Positions 51,026 to 60,905 of a stretch of DNA of 64,000 bases are shown here, piece by piece. A program made the translations under genes and the position numbers. Positions within the stretch are counted from its first letter, which is position 1. Each line of letters opens with the position of its first letter. The stretch is from IMG/VR virus record IMGVR_UViG_3300032246_001967, positions 1 through 64,000 of that record, one strand, 5' to 3'. The notes under the pieces are model-generated. The model did not search any database. It worked only from the letters and a program-made list of their open reading frames with translations, and was not told the origin of the DNA. The stretch is from a virus.

Positions 51026-52182
51026 TGAGTGATAAAATTTACATATCATCACAAGATAACCAAGTTAATTTATCTCAAAACAATAATATAGTAGTAATTA
51101 CCGACAGTGATCAAAACCAAATTACCGTCACTCAACCAGTTACTGCTGTTCTTGAAATAAATACACCAGGCCCCCCAGGCCCTCCAGGTCCACAAGGCCC
51201 TCCGGGTACTGGAAGTTTTGATACAGGATCTTTTGCAACTACAGGATCAAATAATTTTATAGGCACTCAAACAATTAACGGGAATTTAACTATCACCGGA
51301 TCAACAGCAGGAACTTATGGTACTATCAGTAGAATAAATTTTGTTTCTGGAGCTGCTATTGTAGTAGACGGGCCTAACATGGATTTAGTTGCTGGTCCAG
51401 AAGGATGGTCTGAATTAGCTTCTAACAACGGTGAAAATTATGTTTGGGTTGATAATGAAGGAGTAAAATTAGTAACTGGCTGGAATACATCAGCCCACCA
51501 GTGGTTAATAAATCTATCAGGATCTCTAAATGCTGCTGGAGATTTAAATATGAACGGTAATTATATTACCGGATCAATTAGTGGGTCACTTACCGGTTCT
51601 TTACTAGGTACTTCATCATATTCTAATCAATCATTAAGTTCAAGTTATGCTTTAACTGCATCCTATTTAGATAATTATATTGCTCCCTTTCCTTACACAG
51701 GTTCGGCTATAATTACCGGTAGTTTAGTAGTCACAGGTAGTATAAGATCTACTAATGGATTTACCGGCTCTTTACAAGGTACTTCTTCATTTGCAATAAC
51801 TGCTTCTACTTCTATTACTGAATCAAGAACAATTACTTTTAATTTAGGAAGTATCCCAACCCCAATAACAACTGGAAGTAAAACTAATAATATATTCTAC
51901 TCACCATACTCAGGGTCTATAAAAGGATTTATTTTAACATCAAATACAAGTTCAACAACAACCTTAGATATTTGGAAAAGAAATAATACTTTACCTACAT
52001 CTTCAGATACTATTATAACAACAAATAAACCTCAGTTAATAAACAACCAATTTACTAGTTCATATAATGTATCAGGATGGACAACTTTATTTAATCCAAA
52101 TGATGTATTTTTAATAAATGTTGAAACAAATACAAGTGCTTCAAATTTAACTTTACAATTAATAACAGAAATCTATAAATAA
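51025..52182 (+). CDS. Collagen-like tail fibre protein
   Basis: Start taken at ATG 51025 (the frame extends to a TTG at 51019), giving 385 aa. After a ~45-residue beta start comes a collagen-type run PGPPGPPGPQGPPGTGS (about residues 47-63), encoded by an unusually GC-rich stretch, then Ser/Thr/Gly beta-repeats with TGSLLGTSSYSNQ- and SSYALTASY-like elements shared with the fibre at 57857. Trimeric fibre, receptor-facing, is the likely role. The last ~120 residues form an unrecognised beta head domain. Confidence 0.75.
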   Translation: MSDKIYISSQDNQVNLSQNNNIVVITDSDQNQITVTQPVTAVLEINTPGPPGPPGPQGPPGTGSFDTGSFATTGSNNFIGTQTINGNLTITGSTAGTYGTISRINFVSGAAIVVDGPNMDLVAGPEGWSELASNNGENYVWVDNEGVKLVTGWNTSAHQWLINLSGSLNAAGDLNMNGNYITGSISGSLTGSLLGTSSYSNQSLSSSYALTASYLDNYIAPFPYTGSAIITGSLVVTGSIRSTNGFTGSLQGTSSFAITASTSITESRTITFNLGSIPTPITTGSKTNNIFYSPYSGSIKGFILTSNTSSTTTLDIWKRNNTLPTSSDTIITTNKPQLINNQFTSSYNVSGWTTLFNPNDVFLINVETNTSASNLTLQLITEIYK

Positions 52183-54644
52183 TGGCAATAGTTGCAAAAT
52201 CAATAATATATGCTTGGCCTACAGTAACTAGTAGTATTACATTAGCAAACACAGCTAGTTTGACTTATACTACAGCCTCTTTTGGTTCTAAAACTATATA
52301 TTTTCCTGAAACTTCTTCCCGTGTATTTAAATCAGTTTATGCTGAAGTTGCTTTTCATGATGATATTCAAGTATCCACAGACGGTGGATTAGCTTCATTA
52401 AAATTAGATTTAAGTATTAGCGGGTCTTCAACATCATCTTCTATTTTATGGAACCCGGCAATACCTACATCAGGTGAAAATATGTCTTTTGTAGGAGGTC
52501 CATTTGATTTTACTAGTTTTTTTAATACAAACATACCAACAGTATCTTCATCTATTAATTTAATACCTGCTTTATATTATTATCCTTCTGTAGGTACAGC
52601 ATCTTTAATGCAAAATGCTAATTTTAAATTGTATTGTACTTATGAACATGATGATATAAATACCACATATATTAAAACTGCTATTATTCCTTTAGAATCA
52701 CCTATAACTGGTCTATCAAGTGGAACTATACAAGCCAGTATTATAGGTAATAACCAAATTCCTAGGTTAATAACTTCTAGTTCTTTAGATACAAGTCAAG
52801 TAGATAATTCTAGTTTTGGTTTCACACAGAGTGGTTCTGTAAGAGTCTCTAATTTCATTAGTAATTATACTATTACAAATAGTGGAAGTTATAGAGTAAC
52901 ATTAACTACAGGATTAGGTGATATCCCACCTACTTTTGTATCAGCCTCTATCTATAATAGCTCAAGCGGTGAATTATTATACAAAACATCAGGAGGTGAC
53001 CAAATTAATTTTGATCAATATGTATTTATTTCTAGTAGTTCATTACCGACAAAATTACGTTTTCTAGTAACTGGGGATAATGATTATAATGGGGGAAATT
53101 ATCAAATATACCTATCTCAATCTGTGTTATTCCCTGGATTTCTACCAGAATCAAATATAAATATAAGAGATTATTTTATAGAAATTGAAGGTAATGAATC
53201 TGGAGGTGCTACTGTAGATATTCAAATAACTGGATCAATTACATCATCGTTTGCAAATTTAAGCACTAGGTTTACTCCGTTAGAAAGAAGTCAAACATCA
53301 GATACTTATGATAGATTAATTTGGAGTATTCCAACATCAAGTTTACCTAATATATTTCAATCTCATAATTTTGGTTTAAGAACTAATATAGCATCAAATG
53401 CAAGTTTTAGACATGTACCTATAAATTTATATGTTACGTATGAATATGATAAAACAACTACTACCCAAGTAAATAATACTATCGTTTTACCTTGGTCTTT
53501 ACCAACACCTTTAACACCTAACGGAACTGATTTTATATTAAATAGTAGTGTAGCTACAACCGTTTTACCTATTTTTGAAACAAATCCTATACTTCAGCAA
53601 AGTGCTTTAAGAATTAACTGGGATGCTAACAACTCATTAACAACAGCTTATGTAACTATAAATAACCAAAGTATAACTACATCATACACCGATGGTGGAG
53701 CTGCATTATGTGGTATGAATAGCTTACAACACAGATTTGATGTTTCCGCTAGTAACGCTAATGCTAATACAGCCAATGTTGTATTAAGACGTGGATTAAA
53801 TTACTTAACTTCTTCATTTTTTGCAAATAGTGGAGCTACATATGCTACTAATATTAACGGCTACTATATTATAAATTACACATCAAACATACATCCTACA
53901 AAAGGTGTAGATGGTTGTGTTAGAAATTATTATTTTTTAAATGATCCTATAAATGCTAGAACAGCAATAACAACACCTACTTACACATCAAGTTCCTTTT
54001 ATTATAACACAACCAATTCAGGAAGTTTATATGTTATAGATAATAGTTACAGAGTAACAACTTTTGATCAAAACAACGTAACTAGATACGATGCCGGAGT
54101 AGAATACACAGGTTCAGAAGTAGGAGGTATTTTTGGAGTTTATCCAATGGTAAACTTATATAGAAATAACATTTTAACAGATGCTGAATTAGGTGCCCAT
54201 ATTGTAACAATTACCGGAAACCCTTTTGTTAAGAAATATACAAATCAACCTAATCCTTTAGGTTTATATGATACTTTTATTCCTCACCAGTATAGATTCT
54301 ACTGGGAATCACCCGCAGGTACATCAATATCCACAAGATACGGAAGTCAAAATATCTTAGTAGCAAATAGTTATACAGCACCAATTAGTGGTAGAATTTT
54401 TAATTATACAGGATCTGGACAAGGAATAAACATTGATATTTTTAATCAAACAACAGAACAGTTACTTTTACAATTAACTTCAAGTATAGGAGGAACATTC
54501 TCAGGAACAATATTCGATGATGGTTCTCCAATATTTGCATCAGTTACAACTGGAGATACTTATGGGCGTTCAAAAGCATTAAACGTTTCAAGTTCTTTAG
54601 ATGTATATTTAATTCCTTTTGAATATGGCTATTCAAATATTTGA
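52182..54644 (+). CDS. Large Ser/Thr-rich fibre or tail structural protein
   Basis: An 820-aa protein, beta-rich throughout, with IIYAWPTVTSSITLANTASL at the start and several internal repeats of a ~180-residue type (pairs such as FKLYCTYEHDDINTTYIKTA and NLYVTYEYDKTTTTQVNNTI show a duplication). No catalytic motif. The TAATG overlap with the collagen-like gene puts it in the fibre unit. Receptor binding or glycan-adhesion are both possible. Confidence 0.6.
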   Translation: MAIVAKSIIYAWPTVTSSITLANTASLTYTTASFGSKTIYFPETSSRVFKSVYAEVAFHDDIQVSTDGGLASLKLDLSISGSSTSSSILWNPAIPTSGENMSFVGGPFDFTSFFNTNIPTVSSSINLIPALYYYPSVGTASLMQNANFKLYCTYEHDDINTTYIKTAIIPLESPITGLSSGTIQASIIGNNQIPRLITSSSLDTSQVDNSSFGFTQSGSVRVSNFISNYTITNSGSYRVTLTTGLGDIPPTFVSASIYNSSSGELLYKTSGGDQINFDQYVFISSSSLPTKLRFLVTGDNDYNGGNYQIYLSQSVLFPGFLPESNINIRDYFIEIEGNESGGATVDIQITGSITSSFANLSTRFTPLERSQTSDTYDRLIWSIPTSSLPNIFQSHNFGLRTNIASNASFRHVPINLYVTYEYDKTTTTQVNNTIVLPWSLPTPLTPNGTDFILNSSVATTVLPIFETNPILQQSALRINWDANNSLTTAYVTINNQSITTSYTDGGAALCGMNSLQHRFDVSASNANANTANVVLRRGLNYLTSSFFANSGATYATNINGYYIINYTSNIHPTKGVDGCVRNYYFLNDPINARTAITTPTYTSSSFYYNTTNSGSLYVIDNSYRVTTFDQNNVTRYDAGVEYTGSEVGGIFGVYPMVNLYRNNILTDAELGAHIVTITGNPFVKKYTNQPNPLGLYDTFIPHQYRFYWESPAGTSISTRYGSQNILVANSYTAPISGRIFNYTGSGQGINIDIFNQTTEQLLLQLTSSIGGTFSGTIFDDGSPIFASVTTGDTYGRSKALNVSSSLDVYLIPFEYGYSNI

Positions 54645-54653
54645 TATTTATAA
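54645..54653 (+). promoter_or_regulatory. Late-type nonamer TATTTATAA
   Basis: Exact match right after the fibre stop, 3 nt before the ATG at 54657. Confidence 0.5.
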
Positions 54654-54656
54654 TAT

Positions 54657-54983
54657 ATGGCTATTCAAGTAACAGATACTTTTGAGTATAACCACGGAAT
54701 TTATACTCAACCCTATTTTCGTTTAACATTACATTATCCTGTAGCAGGTACTCAAATACCTGTAGATTGTTTTATGTATCCTTCTAAAGATGCATATTTA
54801 GCAGGTGTTAGTTCAATTGCTTGTTGGCCTTTTTATATTGAAACAGCTGAAGCTCCTACAACAGAAGTAGGAAATACAGTAGTAGATAAATATCTTTATT
54901 ATGTTACTATAAAAATAAAAGAACAATTAGAAGTTTTTTATCCTACATCTACTTTTAAGATTACAGGAATCCCAACAGAATAA
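54657..54983 (+). CDS. Small hypothetical virion-type protein
   Basis: A 108-aa beta-rich protein (EYNHGIYTQPYFRLTLHYPV, GNTVVDKYLYYVTIKIKEQL) with no recognisable family. It sits between fibre and neck genes, with a late-type nonamer 3 nt upstream. A small structural or fibre-assembly role is suggested by position only. Confidence 0.55.
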   Translation: MAIQVTDTFEYNHGIYTQPYFRLTLHYPVAGTQIPVDCFMYPSKDAYLAGVSSIACWPFYIETAEAPTTEVGNTVVDKYLYYVTIKIKEQLEVFYPTSTFKITGIPTE

Positions 54984-54998
54984 AATAAATAATGTTAT

Positions 54999-55250
54999 AT
55001 GGAAAATACAAAATTAACTCAAGAAGAGATTCAACAATTACAAGAAATTCAACAACAAAATCAATCATTAGCTTTAGAATTTGGTAATTTAGAAATTTCT
55101 AAAATTCAAATTGAAAATCGTTATGATGAATTAGTTAAAATTTATTCTCAATTAAAAACAAGAGAAAATGAGATTGGTAAAACATTATCTGAAAAATATG
55201 GTAATGGTACTATTGATCTTGATAATGGAGAATTTATTCCTAACGCTTAA
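54999..55250 (+). CDS. Coiled-coil conserved phage protein (prefoldin-like)
   Basis: An 83-aa protein. Residues 5-65 are one continuous helical hairpin (LTQEEIQQLQEIQQQNQSLA ... ELVKIYSQLKTRENEIG), followed by LSEKYGNGTIDLDNGEFIP. I recognise this end phrase from a small protein that accompanies neck genes in marine T4-like phages. It could be a fibre-folding chaperone. Followed by a strong terminator. Confidence 0.65.
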   Translation: MENTKLTQEEIQQLQEIQQQNQSLALEFGNLEISKIQIENRYDELVKIYSQLKTRENEIGKTLSEKYGNGTIDLDNGEFIPNA

Positions 55251-55271
55251 TTAAAAACTAACTTTAAAATT

Positions 55272-55300
55272 AAAAGGACCCCGATGTAGGTCCTTTTCTT
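55272..55300 (+). terminator. Rho-independent terminator
   Basis: 9-bp stem AAAAGGACC / GGTCCTTTT (55272-55280, 55289-55297), loop CCGATGTA, flanked by A- and T-runs that could make it work in both directions. Confidence 0.85.
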
Positions 55301-55308
55301 ATTTTAAA

Positions 55309-55317
55309 TATTTATAA
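55309..55317 (+). promoter_or_regulatory. Late-type nonamer TATTTATAA
   Basis: Exact match, 14 nt before the ATG at 55332. Heads the neck unit. Confidence 0.5.
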
Positions 55318-55331
55318 CCAAATACTATATT

Positions 55332-56483
55332 ATGGCAAACATTCCAATTTGGCCTGGCTCTTCATCATTTTTCCCTGGAGATACTCCTTTCGGGTTTTAC
55401 GACAACGATTATCAGTTCCAAACTGACGCTGATAAAGTTGCTAGATTTTGTTCTTTACGTTTAGGTTATCCTATTGAAAACGTAGAATTACAAGATATAA
55501 ACTTTTATACAGCATTCGAACAAGCTGTAACAGTGTATGGTAATGAAGTATACGCATTCCAATCTAGAGATAATTATTTATCTTTAGAAGGTGCTCCAAC
55601 TTCATCAGTATTAAACAATGCTTTAATCACTCCTTCAATGGCTAATATTGTTAGATTATCTCAACAATATGCTGAAGAAGCAGGTACTGGTGGTAATGTA
55701 AATTGGTACAGTGGATCTGTTACTCTAACGTCTAGTATACAAGACTATGATTTATCAGCATGGGCTGCATCTCAAAATATTACTGGTGGTATAGAAATTA
55801 AAAAAATATTCTATGAGGGTACTCCTGCCATTAGTCAACTATATAGTCCTTGGGCTGGCTTAGGTCCTGGTACTACTGCAGCTGTTGGTTTAATGGGGTT
55901 AGCAGGTTATGGTCCTTCAACTAACTTCGTTTTAATGCCTCTAAGTTATGATATGGCTAATATTCAAGCTATTGAAATGAGTAATCAAGTTAGATATTCT
56001 AACTATACTTTCCAATTAATTAATAATAGATTAAGAATATTCCCAATCCCTGGAGGTGGAGACGATGGGGTTCAATTATGGTTTAATTATATTAAAGTAG
56101 ACGAAAGAACTAATTCTGCCATTTCAAATACTCCGGGTAAAATTACTAATATAAGTAATGTTCCTTATAATTATCCAACTTATTCTCAAATTAACCCAAT
56201 TGGTAGAAGTTGGATTTTTGAATATACTTTAGCTTTATCTAAAGAAATGCTAGGTTATATTAGAGGAAAATACTCATCAATACCAATTCCAGGAGCTGAA
56301 GTAACTTTAAATCAAGGAGATTTAATAGCTGCTGCTACTGCTGAAAAAGAAGCTTTAATTACTAGATTAAGAGAATATTTTGATCAAACATCAAAACAAT
56401 CTTTACTAGAAAGAAGAGCAGCAGAAACAACTGCTCGTCAAACTGAATTGAATCAATCACCAATGACAATTTTTATAGGATAA
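55332..56483 (+). CDS. 13: Neck protein, gp13-like
   Basis: A 383-aa protein. Residues 30-80 (DADKVARFCSLRLGYPIENV, ELQDINFYTAFEQAVTVYGN) match the conserved start of gp13-type neck proteins (a helix, LG-x-P-x-x-VEL-x-D-x-Q/N, then an AFEQA helix). The end carries a helical region (EKEALITRLREYFDQTSKQS). gp13 and gp14 close the head after packaging and join it to the tail. A gp14-like gene follows after 1 nt. Confidence 0.7.
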   Translation: MANIPIWPGSSSFFPGDTPFGFYDNDYQFQTDADKVARFCSLRLGYPIENVELQDINFYTAFEQAVTVYGNEVYAFQSRDNYLSLEGAPTSSVLNNALITPSMANIVRLSQQYAEEAGTGGNVNWYSGSVTLTSSIQDYDLSAWAASQNITGGIEIKKIFYEGTPAISQLYSPWAGLGPGTTAAVGLMGLAGYGPSTNFVLMPLSYDMANIQAIEMSNQVRYSNYTFQLINNRLRIFPIPGGGDDGVQLWFNYIKVDERTNSAISNTPGKITNISNVPYNYPTYSQINPIGRSWIFEYTLALSKEMLGYIRGKYSSIPIPGAEVTLNQGDLIAAATAEKEALITRLREYFDQTSKQSLLERRAAETTARQTELNQSPMTIFIG

Positions 56484-56484
56484 T

Positions 56485-57006
56485 ATGGCACTTTTTGGAC
56501 AGGATCGGGACATATCAATGTTTAGATACATCAACAGAGAGTTGATGCAGAACATTATTTCTCAACAAGTAGTGTTTTACAAAGTTAATGTTCAAGAAAC
56601 TGTAATAAATATGTATGGTGAAGCATCAACTGGTAGATCATTTAATGAACCTCTTTTATTATATGCTTTAGTAGAAGTTGGTGATCAAACTGCACCTATA
56701 CAAGATGATTTAGTAGGATTTAATTGGCCTATGACTTTTAAATTCTTAAGAGATGATTTAGTAGATGCTAATGTTGTTCCTGAAATTGGAGATTATATAA
56801 TGTGGCAAGATGCATATTGGGAAATTGATAATGAAAATGTTGTACAATTCTTTACAGGTAAAGACCCAGATTATCCTTATACTGATGGAAATGGAAATAA
56901 CCCATTAGAAACAGATTTATCTCAATTTGGTTATAACTTATCTGTAGTTTGTACTGCTCATTACGTTCCAAGTGATAGAGTTGGTATTGATAAAATGAGA
57001 TTATAA
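56485..57006 (+). CDS. 14: Neck protein, gp14-like
   Basis: A 173-aa protein: RDISMFRYINRELMQNIISQ, INMYGEASTGRSFNEPLLL (the FGE-like phrase), FKFLRDDLVDANVVPEIGDY and WQDAYWEID. This order (MYGEA, then a short beta domain with GD-x-I and a YEI strand) is that of gp14-type neck proteins, though it is shorter than T4 gp14. Overlaps the next gene by 1 nt. Confidence 0.7.
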   Translation: MALFGQDRDISMFRYINRELMQNIISQQVVFYKVNVQETVINMYGEASTGRSFNEPLLLYALVEVGDQTAPIQDDLVGFNWPMTFKFLRDDLVDANVVPEIGDYIMWQDAYWEIDNENVVQFFTGKDPDYPYTDGNGNNPLETDLSQFGYNLSVVCTAHYVPSDRVGIDKMRL

Positions 57007-57857
57007 TGGCTAAAGTAAGAAAACCAATCCCTAAAACTCAAAAAGAGATAGCTAATTCATTAGTTACTCCTAGTGATATTCAACAAGGTAATCCTAATTT
57101 ATCTCAAAATAATCCTAAAGATAGAGCTTTACAACAATCTTGGAGAGGAGATACAGTTAAACCTTATACTGTTGGTATTCAAGATATTGATGAAGCTGTT
57201 TTTTATTATTTCGAAAATGTAATTAGACCTACTGTAATACAAAATGAGGAAACTATACCTGTTCCTGTATTGTATGGTTCTCCTGAAAAATGGAAATCAT
57301 TTCAAAGAGATGGTTATTTAAGAGATTCAAAAGGAGATTTAATGGCTCCTTTAATTATATTTAAAAGAAATTCAATAGAAAAAAATAGGACATTAGCAAA
57401 TAAAATGGATGCTAATAATCCTAATAATTATGGTATATTTCAAAAATCATATGATTCAAAAAACGCGTATGATCCTTTTAATATATTAAATAATAGAAAA
57501 CCTGAAAAACAATATTATGCTGTAGTTGCTCCTGATTATGTGACAGTAACTTATTCATTTATTGTTTTTACTTATTATGTAGAACAATTAAACAAAATAG
57601 TTGAAGCAATTAACTACGCTTCAGACGCTTATTGGGGTAATCCTGAAAGATTTAAATTCCAAGCCAAAATTAATTCATTTGGATTCCAGACTGAATTAAA
57701 TGAAACAGCTGAAAGAGTAGTTAGAAGTACTTTTGATGTAACATTAAACGGTTATATCATTCCTGATAATATACAAAAAGGTACTAATGCTGTTAATAAA
57801 TTTAATAACAAAACTAAAACAACTATTTTCTTAGAAACAACTGATAATATAGATTAA
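57006..57857 (+). CDS. Tail completion / sheath-stabiliser protein, gp15-like
   Basis: A 283-aa protein. Signature-like parts: IPVPVLYGSPEKWKSFQRDG (about 82-101), DYVTVTYSFIVFTYYVEQLN, ASDAYWGNPERFKFQAKI and ERVVRSTFDVTLNGYIIP. The VPxxYGxxEKW phrase and the beta-rich C-terminus fit gp15-type proteins, which cap the sheath and tube at the neck; gp3-like is an alternative. Gene order (13, 14, then this) supports it. Overlaps neighbours by 1 nt each. Confidence 0.55.
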   Translation: MAKVRKPIPKTQKEIANSLVTPSDIQQGNPNLSQNNPKDRALQQSWRGDTVKPYTVGIQDIDEAVFYYFENVIRPTVIQNEETIPVPVLYGSPEKWKSFQRDGYLRDSKGDLMAPLIIFKRNSIEKNRTLANKMDANNPNNYGIFQKSYDSKNAYDPFNILNNRKPEKQYYAVVAPDYVTVTYSFIVFTYYVEQLNKIVEAINYASDAYWGNPERFKFQAKINSFGFQTELNETAERVVRSTFDVTLNGYIIPDNIQKGTNAVNKFNNKTKTTIFLETTDNID

Positions 57858-60800
57858 TGCCATTATTAAGTAAACCTGGTTTAATACCTGTTAAAATTGA
57901 GGGCCAAGGTAGTCAATTAACTACTCAGGTTAATAAAATTAATTTTACAGGCTCAGGAGTTACAGCTTCTGTAGGACAATTTAATGATGTAACTGTCACA
58001 ATTAATGCTTTAAGTACTACATCCGCTTCTTATGCTTTTTACGCTACAAGTGCCTCCTATACAGCTAATGCTTCTTATGCTACTACAGCTTCTTATTTTT
58101 CAGGAAGTATAACTAATGCACTCACCGCCTCTTATGTAAATCCTTTACGTCAAGTTGTTCAGATTACAGGTTCTCTAAACATTACTGGATCCACTTTTCA
58201 AACAGGAAATAACACATTAGCAGGAAATACAATCCTTTCAGGAAGCATTACAATCTCAGGATCAACAACGGTTCCTGCTACTCCTACTATTAAAGTGTAT
58301 GGAGATATGGAAACAAACGGGGTAATTAAATTTGATCCTGTTGTTAAAAATATAGATAATAGTATATCTGCATCTTATATTTATGTTTCCGGTTCAACAA
58401 ATGATCTATACTTTACTCAAAACGGAGAAGGTTACTCAAATACAACCCGTTTACGTTGGTTAGAAGGTAATTTATATACAGGTTTATTGAATGGAGGTTT
58501 AATAACATCAGCATCTTCTACTACTTTTAATATCAGCTCAGGTAGTGGTATTGTTGTTAATTTAAATGCATCTATAGGTGAAAATCCATATCCTACAGTA
58601 ACGTATGTAAATTGGAATTCATTTACTAATCAAACTTTAACTTATAGAACTTCATCAATTCAAACATTTATCGGTATTGATGCAAGCGGTAGTATAATTC
58701 AACAAACAACACCCTGGTCAGATGGCCAATATAATACATCTATTTCTATAGGAACTGTTTTACATCAAAATAAATCAACTATCAATGGACAAATTACTTA
58801 TCCTAACGTTGCTTATGGTTATAAACAGAGAACATATGATTTTATTAAAGCATTTGGACCACTAAAACTAACAGGTTATGCAATATACACAAGTAGTTCA
58901 TTAGGACTGACAGTAGGAAGTGGAACAGCATTTGCCGATGGTAGAAACTATCAAAATGACCCTAACAACCCATCTTATATTACGGATGCCGGAACTAATG
59001 TATCAAAAATATTTAGATATTATCAATCCGGATCAGATTTTGTACAGGATACAAATGGAGGTTTAGGATATACAGTGATAGATCCTGCTAATTTTAACCC
59101 TAATGGAACTGGTGTTTTAACAGGAGTAAGTCCTTCAAAATACACAATTCAGAGGGTATTTTATTATCCTAACTCTGCAACAAAAGGAATTGTAGTTTAT
59201 TATGGAAATACCGAATATGGAACTTTAGTTGAAGGTGTAGCTGGTATTCCAAATGAAACTTTTTTTGAAGTAGAAAATACAAAACAAAATGCAATTTATT
59301 TAGGAGCTATTGTTATTAAAGGTAATGCAACTTTTTTATCAACCCCTAATGTAGATTACCAAATAATAGCAGGTGGTTTATTTAGAGCAGGAGTAAGTGG
59401 TGGAGGTGGAGGAGGAGCATCACCTTCAGTAGCATTCCCATATACAGGATCAGCAACAATATCTGGTTCTTTAACAGTAGTAGGACCTATAACAGCAACT
59501 TCCTTTACAGGTTCATTGTTTGGAACTAGTTCATGGGCTACATCTGCTTCATTTGCTATATCAAGTTCTTATGTATTAAGTAGTTCATATGCTTTATCAT
59601 CTTCATTTTCTGCTACATCTTCTAATGCTTTAACTTCATCATTTCCTTGGTTCCAAACAGGATCTAATATAATAAACAGTGGAAGTGGTAACGTAGGAAT
59701 AAGTACAACAACTCCTACTCAAAAATTACATGTAGGTGGAGATATACAATTAAGTACTAATCTTTATTTCCAATCTTCAAGTAATAGTATTTTTGTAGAT
59801 CAAAATACAGGCACATATTTTAGGTTTAATTTAAATACTGCTGAAGTTTTACGATTTAACAGAGTTGGAACCGCAGCTGGTAAAATATCTATAGTACAAT
59901 TTTCTGCAGGAGTAACAGCGGCTACACAACCTGCATATTCATTTTCAGGTAGTGTAAACACAGGTTTGTTTTTATTTGGAACAGGAAAGGTAGGTATTTC
60001 AACAGAAGGTACTTCTAAAATGGTAGTAGACCAATCTGGTAGTGTAGGTATAGGAACAAATACACCTCTATATTTACTAGATGTTAATGGTACAGGTCGA
60101 TTTTCACAAAACGTACAAATAACAGGCTCAGGAACTAATAGTTTAATAGTAAAAGGATCAGGAACAACATCAGCAACTACTACCTTATTAATTCAAAATG
60201 CTAACAATACTGCTTCCTTAATAGTAACAGATAATAGTTATATAGGTATTGGCACAACAACACCATCAACACAACTAGATGTTTCAGGTTCTGGCAGATT
60301 TACAAGTAATTTAATTATAACAGGTTCTGTAGTAGCTACATCTTTTACAGGTTCATTGTTTGGAACTAGTTCATGGGCTATATCTGCTTCAAGAGCAATT
60401 ACAAGTTCATATGCTTTTTCAACACCCACTACTCCTAGTACGTTGTTTGTACAAGGATATTTAACTGGAAATCAATCTATTCCAAATAATACAGATACTA
60501 TTATTAATTTTGAAAGACAATATGATCTTAATTCATGGTTAGATATAGGTACTAGAAGATTTAAACCCACAATAGCAGGTTACTATTCAGTATCAATAGG
60601 AGCATGGTTAGAAAATCCAGCATCTCCAACAAACCAAGTTAATATACAAATAAGAAAATCAACAGGAGGAGGTCCTACAAGTACAGTAATGATTTTACAA
60701 CAACCATTAAATAACGGAACAGGTATTAGTTTAGCCGGTACTCGCATATTTTATATGGATGGCTCAACAGATTATTTAGATTTTACTATATTTCAAGGTT

Positions 60801-60883
60801 CTGGGGCTCCAAGAAATTTACTTTATGGAGGAACACCTGATGGGTCAGGAACTTGGTTTTCTGCTCATCTAATAACTATGTAA
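57857..60883 (+). CDS. Long tail fibre with TASY repeats and C1q-like head
   Basis: A 1008-aa protein. Residues ~50-110 and 530-600 are rich in S-x-ASY repeats (SASYAFYATSASYTANASYA); the centre has a beta domain (300-500) and a Gly run (SGGGGGGASPS). A 50-nt segment is duplicated exactly 840 nt apart within the gene. The last ~140 residues (FVQGYLTGNQSIPNNTDTII ... FKPTIAGYYSVSIGAWLENP) look like a C1q/TNF-type jelly roll, a common receptor-binding tip. It resembles fibre stems that recombine by repeats. Confidence 0.7.
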   Translation: MPLLSKPGLIPVKIEGQGSQLTTQVNKINFTGSGVTASVGQFNDVTVTINALSTTSASYAFYATSASYTANASYATTASYFSGSITNALTASYVNPLRQVVQITGSLNITGSTFQTGNNTLAGNTILSGSITISGSTTVPATPTIKVYGDMETNGVIKFDPVVKNIDNSISASYIYVSGSTNDLYFTQNGEGYSNTTRLRWLEGNLYTGLLNGGLITSASSTTFNISSGSGIVVNLNASIGENPYPTVTYVNWNSFTNQTLTYRTSSIQTFIGIDASGSIIQQTTPWSDGQYNTSISIGTVLHQNKSTINGQITYPNVAYGYKQRTYDFIKAFGPLKLTGYAIYTSSSLGLTVGSGTAFADGRNYQNDPNNPSYITDAGTNVSKIFRYYQSGSDFVQDTNGGLGYTVIDPANFNPNGTGVLTGVSPSKYTIQRVFYYPNSATKGIVVYYGNTEYGTLVEGVAGIPNETFFEVENTKQNAIYLGAIVIKGNATFLSTPNVDYQIIAGGLFRAGVSGGGGGGASPSVAFPYTGSATISGSLTVVGPITATSFTGSLFGTSSWATSASFAISSSYVLSSSYALSSSFSATSSNALTSSFPWFQTGSNIINSGSGNVGISTTTPTQKLHVGGDIQLSTNLYFQSSSNSIFVDQNTGTYFRFNLNTAEVLRFNRVGTAAGKISIVQFSAGVTAATQPAYSFSGSVNTGLFLFGTGKVGISTEGTSKMVVDQSGSVGIGTNTPLYLLDVNGTGRFSQNVQITGSGTNSLIVKGSGTTSATTTLLIQNANNTASLIVTDNSYIGIGTTTPSTQLDVSGSGRFTSNLIITGSVVATSFTGSLFGTSSWAISASRAITSSYAFSTPTTPSTLFVQGYLTGNQSIPNNTDTIINFERQYDLNSWLDIGTRRFKPTIAGYYSVSIGAWLENPASPTNQVNIQIRKSTGGGPTSTVMILQQPLNNGTGISLAGTRIFYMDGSTDYLDFTIFQGSGAPRNLLYGGTPDGSGTWFSAHLITM
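59501..59550 (+). repeat. Fibre repeat, copy 1
   Basis: 50 nt identical to 60341-60390 except at two positions (59503 and 59541). Encodes SFTGSLFGTSSWATSAS. Confidence 0.9.
60341..60390 (+). repeat. Fibre repeat, copy 2
   Basis: Second copy, exactly 840 nt (280 codons) after the first, so recombination between them would delete or duplicate 280 residues in frame. Confidence 0.9.
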
Positions 60884-60893
60884 AAAACTATAA

Positions 60894-60902
60894 TATTTAT
60901 AA
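60894..60902 (+). promoter_or_regulatory. Late-type nonamer TATTTATAA
   Basis: Exact match, 3 nt before the ATG at 60906. Confidence 0.5.
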
Positions 60903-60905
60903 CAA

